Of a stretch of DNA of 9,042 bases, positions 5,625 to 9,042 are shown piece by piece. The stretch is from contig JALOTI010000048.1 of assembly GCA_025457985.1 (NCBI GenBank), positions 1-9,042 of the forward strand. The letters run 5' to 3'. Under the pieces are notes generated by a model that was not told where the DNA came from, did not search any database, and saw only the letters and a program-made list of their open reading frames with translations. Position numbers and translations under genes: made by a program. The number at the start of each line of letters is the position of its first letter. Position 1 is the stretch's first letter. The stretch is from Leptospira sp. Its GTDB lineage: Bacteria > Spirochaetota > Leptospiria > Leptospirales > Leptospiraceae.

Positions 5625-8600
5625 TTAGGGTTGTTTGCTGTAAGATGACAAAATCTTTTTTATATCTTCGATTTTTACTGGTTTTGTCAAAAACTCACTC
5701 ATTCCAGCATTGATACATCTATCCTCATCTTCTTTAAATGCCCCAGCGGTCAAAGCAATGATTCGTGATTTTAACCCCGTAGAATATTCATGTTCGCGAA
5801 TCAATTTCGTTGCTTCCAAACCATCCATTTCCGGCATTTGAACGTCCATAAACACCATCTCTGGATCGTGCAATTTGTACTTTTCCACTGCGTCTCTCCC
5901 GTTAATTGCTTCAATGAATTGAATATTGGGGAGTAGTTTTTTTAAAATGGACTTTAAGAGAGAAATATTAAGTGGTAAATCTTCCGCGATTAAAATTTTG
6001 ATTTTATCCTCATTTGACAGGTTTTTTGGAACCTCTGAAGAACTTAGATGGTCTTCTTTCAAAAAGCTACTTGAATTTCCTGGTTGATCCAGCTGCCGTA
6101 TGTAGTTCTCAAGTTCCTTAAATTTGATTGGTTTACATAATGTAAAACTTACATCTAGATCTTTGCAAGTTTCGAATATTTTAATATCATCAGTCGAAGA
6201 GTAAAGCAGAATGATAGGTAAATCTTTAAATTTAATCTTTAAATCATCTCGTATCTTACGAATAGTCTCAAGTCCATTCAATATTGGCATATGATGGTCA
6301 AATATTGCAACGTCATATCTTTCACCGCTATTCAATCTTTCGAGTGCAGACATACCGCTATCACATACCTCTGAGTCAATGTTTTGAAGTTTAAGCATCT
6401 TTTTTATAATCAGACTATTCTTCGGATTATCATCAATGATAAGTATTTTCTTTATACTTTGTATAGGGGGATTAGAATCAATCGTAACGTTTTTTGTAGT
6501 GGTAAGAATATCGAAGGAAAACGTAGAACCTACGTTATGCTCCGATTCTACATTTAGAGATCCACCCATTTTTTTAACGATTGCATCTGAAATTACAAGT
6601 CCGAGACCTGTTCCTCCATACTTCCTCGTCGTAGAACTATCCGCTTGTGAGAATGCACGGAATAATACTGTTTTTTGCTCGTTTGTAATACCTATTCCGG
6701 TATCTCGGATGGAGAAAATATACTTTCCTTGGTCCGGATTTATTTTTTCAAAATTTACTTTGATTTCTACTTCGCCCGATTCTGTAAATTTAACGGCATT
6801 GCTTAAAAAATTGGTAAGTACTTGTTTGAGCCGAATTGGGTCTGTCAGACAGACTTGAGGCATTTGGTAATCCAGATCCAATAGTAACTCTATTTCTTTT
6901 TTGGCAGCACTATGTTTGATAATATCTATGCAGTTTTCTATAATTTCGAAGATATTTGTGTCTACCTTTTCCAAAGTAAGCATCCCTGCTTCAATTTTGG
7001 AAAAGTCGAGAATATCGTTGATCACACCAAGTAGTGCGTGACCGGATACATTCGCATTATCTACATATTGTTGTTGTATGGGAGATAAATCTGTATTTTT
7101 CAGCAATTCAGTAAACCCGATTACACCATTCAATGGGGTTCTGATTTCATGACTCATATTCGCGAGAAACTCGCTTTTTGCTCGATTTGCCGCCTCGGAT
7201 TGTTCTTTGGATTTTCTGAGAGATTCTTCTGCCAGTTTTTCTTTGGTGATGTCCCAGTTTGTTCCTACCATACTCATAGGTTTCCCGTTAGTATCTCTAA
7301 TAACGATACCTAAGGCTCGGATATAGTGTACGGAACCGTCGGGCCATTTTACACGAAACTCAGTATTAAATTCTTTTTCACCAGCTATTGCGAGTTCGAC
7401 TTCCAAATTTGTGCGGGTTACATCATCGGGATGTATCACTGATTGCCATGCATCGTATACTCCATTAAATTTTTCCTTTTCTATTCCATAAAGGCGATAC
7501 ATTTGATCATCCCAAATTAAAGAATTGTCAATTGGATTGAATTCCCAAACGCCAATCCCCGCTGCTTTTGTTGCAAGATCAAATCGGAGTGTGGTTTTCT
7601 TTATTGTTTCTTCATAATCAATTTGTTCAGATATATCTTGAACTAGTCCTCTTAATCCAACGATGGCTCCATTTTCAAGAATAGCCTGGCCTTGGACGCG
7701 CATCCAAGCATAAGAACCATCAACTCTGATCATTTGGAGAACTAATTCATAGGCTTGGCCCAAACGCATTGCCTTATCTAAGGCATCACTTAATTTTTTC
7801 CAGGAATCTTCTGTAAAAAGTTTTTTATGTTCTGCAAAAGGAGGAGGAGGTTTCGTTGGATCAAAACCGTACATTTTGTACAATTCTTCGGTCCATAGAA
7901 CCTCATTAGTTTTGAGATCTAAACTCCAACTTCCCATCTTAGCAATTTTTTGTGCACTTCTTAAGGATTCTTCGCTCTTCTGGATGAGCAATCGACTCTT
8001 CTTCTCCGAATCGATGTCTTGTAAGATTCCAAATAATCTCACACATTCATTGGATTGAAACTCTGCATTTCCAATTGCTCGTACCCAAATCAATCGTCCT
8101 GTCGCGGTTACAATCTGTAATTCTAGATCGTAACTTTTCCCAGTCGCCATTGCTTCTTGGATTGATTTTTCTAATTCAAGCCAGCTTTCCGGTGTGTAAA
8201 ATTGGCCCACTTGCTCATAGGTAGGCACAAATCCATGAGGTAGATCATGAATTTCACACAACATTTCAGACCAGAAGACTTTTCCCGATTTGATGTCAAA
8301 ATCCCAACCACCGACCCGTGCGACTCGGCTTGTTTGAGAGAGAAAGTCTTTTGCGAACTTCAGCTCATTCTCTTTCTTTTTCTCAAGGATATTGTGAACT
8401 ACTTCCTCCGCAAGGAGTCGGAGAGCCTCTCTTTGGTTTTCCGTCAGTTGCCTAGGAACTCGATCGATTACACATAATGTTCCTAAAGCAAAACCATCAG
8501 GCATAACCAAAGGTTGCCCAGCATAGAACCTTATTTTTGGATCGCCTAAAACCAGCGGATTATTAACAAAACGAGGGTCTGAGTAAGAATCTTCAACTTC

Positions 8601-8879
8601 GAATTGTTTGCTATCAAGGATAGCATATTGACAAAAGGAGATGTCACGTGCGGTTTCATTTACATCCAAACCTATATTCGATTTAAACCACTGTCGATCT
8701 TTGTCAATTAGACTAACAAGCGCTATAGGAACACCACAGATGGAAGCAGCTAGTTTTGTGAGCCTATCAAACTGTGGCTCAGGTATAGTATCGAGTAAAT
8801 TTAGTGCATAAAGGGCCGCCAATCTTTCTCTTTCTCTTTCGGGAATCGGCGGGAAATTATTCATTCCATCAGGAACCAT
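5625..8879 (-). CDS. Soluble hybrid sensor histidine kinase, GAF-PAS-PAS-PAS-HisKA-HATPase-REC-REC
   Basis: A 1084-residue cytoplasmic hybrid kinase with no signal peptide or membrane segment. A GAF domain spans about 15-168 (LVSLIDKDRQWFKSNIGLD; FYAGQPLVMPDGFALGTLCVID). Three PAS/PAC units follow, about 180-295, 305-420 and 430-550; the third has the usual HPDD, the first two have TPESW/TEDSW. HisKA has phosphoacceptor H577 in MSHEIRTPLNG. The ATPase has N690/N694 (NFLSNAVKF), DTGIG (726-730) and GGTGLG (755-760). Receiver 1, about 810-930: D816/D817, D861, K916. Receiver 2, about 958-1080: D1012 in FMDVQMPEMDG, T1044, K1066. All catalytic positions look intact. There is no C-terminal HPt, so phosphate must go to a separate HPt, or the receivers act internally. 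ATG 8879 is the longest start; ATG 8864 (MNNFPPIP) is also plausible and neither has a clear ribosome site. The signal sensed is unknown. Confidence 0.93.
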   Translation of the reverse strand: MVPDGMNNFPPIPERERERLAALYALNLLDTIPEPQFDRLTKLAASICGVPIALVSLIDKDRQWFKSNIGLDVNETARDISFCQYAILDSKQFEVEDSYSDPRFVNNPLVLGDPKIRFYAGQPLVMPDGFALGTLCVIDRVPRQLTENQREALRLLAEEVVHNILEKKKENELKFAKDFLSQTSRVARVGGWDFDIKSGKVFWSEMLCEIHDLPHGFVPTYEQVGQFYTPESWLELEKSIQEAMATGKSYDLELQIVTATGRLIWVRAIGNAEFQSNECVRLFGILQDIDSEKKSRLLIQKSEESLRSAQKIAKMGSWSLDLKTNEVLWTEELYKMYGFDPTKPPPPFAEHKKLFTEDSWKKLSDALDKAMRLGQAYELVLQMIRVDGSYAWMRVQGQAILENGAIVGLRGLVQDISEQIDYEETIKKTTLRFDLATKAAGIGVWEFNPIDNSLIWDDQMYRLYGIEKEKFNGVYDAWQSVIHPDDVTRTNLEVELAIAGEKEFNTEFRVKWPDGSVHYIRALGIVIRDTNGKPMSMVGTNWDITKEKLAEESLRKSKEQSEAANRAKSEFLANMSHEIRTPLNGVIGFTELLKNTDLSPIQQQYVDNANVSGHALLGVINDILDFSKIEAGMLTLEKVDTNIFEIIENCIDIIKHSAAKKEIELLLDLDYQMPQVCLTDPIRLKQVLTNFLSNAVKFTESGEVEIKVNFEKINPDQGKYIFSIRDTGIGITNEQKTVLFRAFSQADSSTTRKYGGTGLGLVISDAIVKKMGGSLNVESEHNVGSTFSFDILTTTKNVTIDSNPPIQSIKKILIIDDNPKNSLIIKKMLKLQNIDSEVCDSGMSALERLNSGERYDVAIFDHHMPILNGLETIRKIRDDLKIKFKDLPIILLYSSTDDIKIFETCKDLDVSFTLCKPIKFKELENYIRQLDQPGNSSSFLKEDHLSSSEVPKNLSNEDKIKILIAEDLPLNISLLKSILKKLLPNIQFIEAINGRDAVEKYKLHDPEMVFMDVQMPEMDGLEATKLIREHEYSTGLKSRIIALTAGAFKEDEDRCINAGMSEFLTKPVKIEDIKKILSSYSKQP

Positions 8880-8974
8880 CTTGTTTTTTATACTACGAAG
8901 ATTCCCGAGAGAAACGAACAGAATTTTTTTAGTAAAATCCTGCTTTTAGAAAATAAACCTCTATTCTCAGCTTT
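8880..8974. other. Intergenic region upstream of the hybrid kinase
   Basis: This 95-base gap separates the stop of the oxidoreductase fragment from the kinase start, both on the minus strand. It is AT-rich. A TATAAA (8892-8887, minus) sits close to the kinase ATG but lacks a good -35, so no promoter is called. I see no terminator hairpin for the oxidoreductase gene. Confidence 0.4.
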
Positions 8975-9042
8975 TTAATCCCAGGCGATCGCTACCTTAC
9001 CGAAGTGTTTTCCCATTCTAAGATAGTCAAAAGCCTGCGGAG
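8975..9042 (-). CDS. C-terminal end of a probable NAD(P)H:quinone oxidoreductase / zinc-type alcohol dehydrogenase (partial)
   Basis: Only the last 21 full codons before TAA (8977-8975) are in the window: PQAFDYLRMGKHFGKVAIAWD. The pattern A-x-x-Y-(L/M)-x-x-G-(K/E)-H-x-G-K-(I/V) is the usual C-terminal end of medium-chain dehydrogenase/reductase proteins, such as quinone oxidoreductases, where the G-K-x-V strand closes the catalytic domain. The fragment is too short for a substrate call. The gene is co-directional with the hybrid kinase, 95 bases upstream of it. Confidence 0.65.
   Translation of the reverse strand, partial: PQAFDYLRMGKHFGKVAIAWD

Noticed and set aside
6436..6858. 140-codon plus-strand frame inside the hybrid kinase.
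   Set aside because: Antisense shadow of the ATPase/receiver region, whose catalytic motifs are clearly encoded on the minus strand.
1..9042. A novel defence, toxin-antitoxin, CRISPR or mobile system.
   Set aside because: I read both strands for repeats, transposase or integrase motifs and nuclease or toxin signatures and found none; the genes present are ordinary housekeeping, signalling and envelope types.

Overview
The window looks like chromosome of a Leptospira-type spirochaete. The grounds are AT-rich DNA (about 38-40% GC by eye over most of its length), spirochaete-style lipoboxes (FVSC, LTYC), small secreted proteins of a kind I associate with Leptospira, and a large multi-PAS hybrid histidine kinase. 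The species assignment is inference. The first ~618 bases do not fit the rest: they are about 50% GC by hand count, with CTG-rich, proteobacterial-looking codon use.

Layout. Bases 1-504 (minus) encode the start of a cyclic-nucleotide-binding-domain protein with a membrane segment, running off the left edge. Bases 541-1290 (minus) are an OmpR-type response regulator whose DNA-binding domain stops matching its family abruptly at codon 224-225, at the point where base composition also changes. I read 616-622 as a junction, either an assembly chimera or a real recombination. Divergent from the regulator is a DUF4279-like gene (1349-1789, plus). It meets a STAS-like gene (1734-2093, minus) tail to tail with a 56-base overlap. 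Eleven bases beyond the STAS start, epmA (2105-3076, plus) encodes the EF-P lysyl-transferase paralogue of lysyl-tRNA synthetase. A six-cysteine secreted protein (3084-3470, minus) and a DUF6935-like secreted protein (3566-4150, plus) diverge from a shared 95-base intergenic region. Directly after the latter stop lies a wrecked ZIP metal transporter (4151-4467) that keeps only its two ends. Next come a small lipoprotein with a good terminator (4586-4942), a CAP/SCP-domain lipoprotein behind a near-consensus promoter (4958-5592), and convergent to it a 1084-residue soluble hybrid kinase, GAF-PAS-PAS-PAS-HisKA-HATPase-REC-REC (5625-8879, minus). The right edge (8975-9042, minus) holds the last 21 codons of a probable quinone oxidoreductase / medium-chain dehydrogenase.

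Functional picture. There is no single operon or island. Two signalling proteins (a regulator and a hybrid kinase) lie over 4 kb apart and need not be partners. Translation-factor modification (EpmA), cell-envelope lipoproteins and secreted proteins fill the middle. No intergenic stretch exceeds about 120 bases. I saw no tRNA, rRNA, CRISPR array, insertion sequence or defence/toxin system. The points most worth checking are the left-hand junction, the internally deleted ZIP gene, and a serine in EpmA at a position linked to amino-acid specificity.
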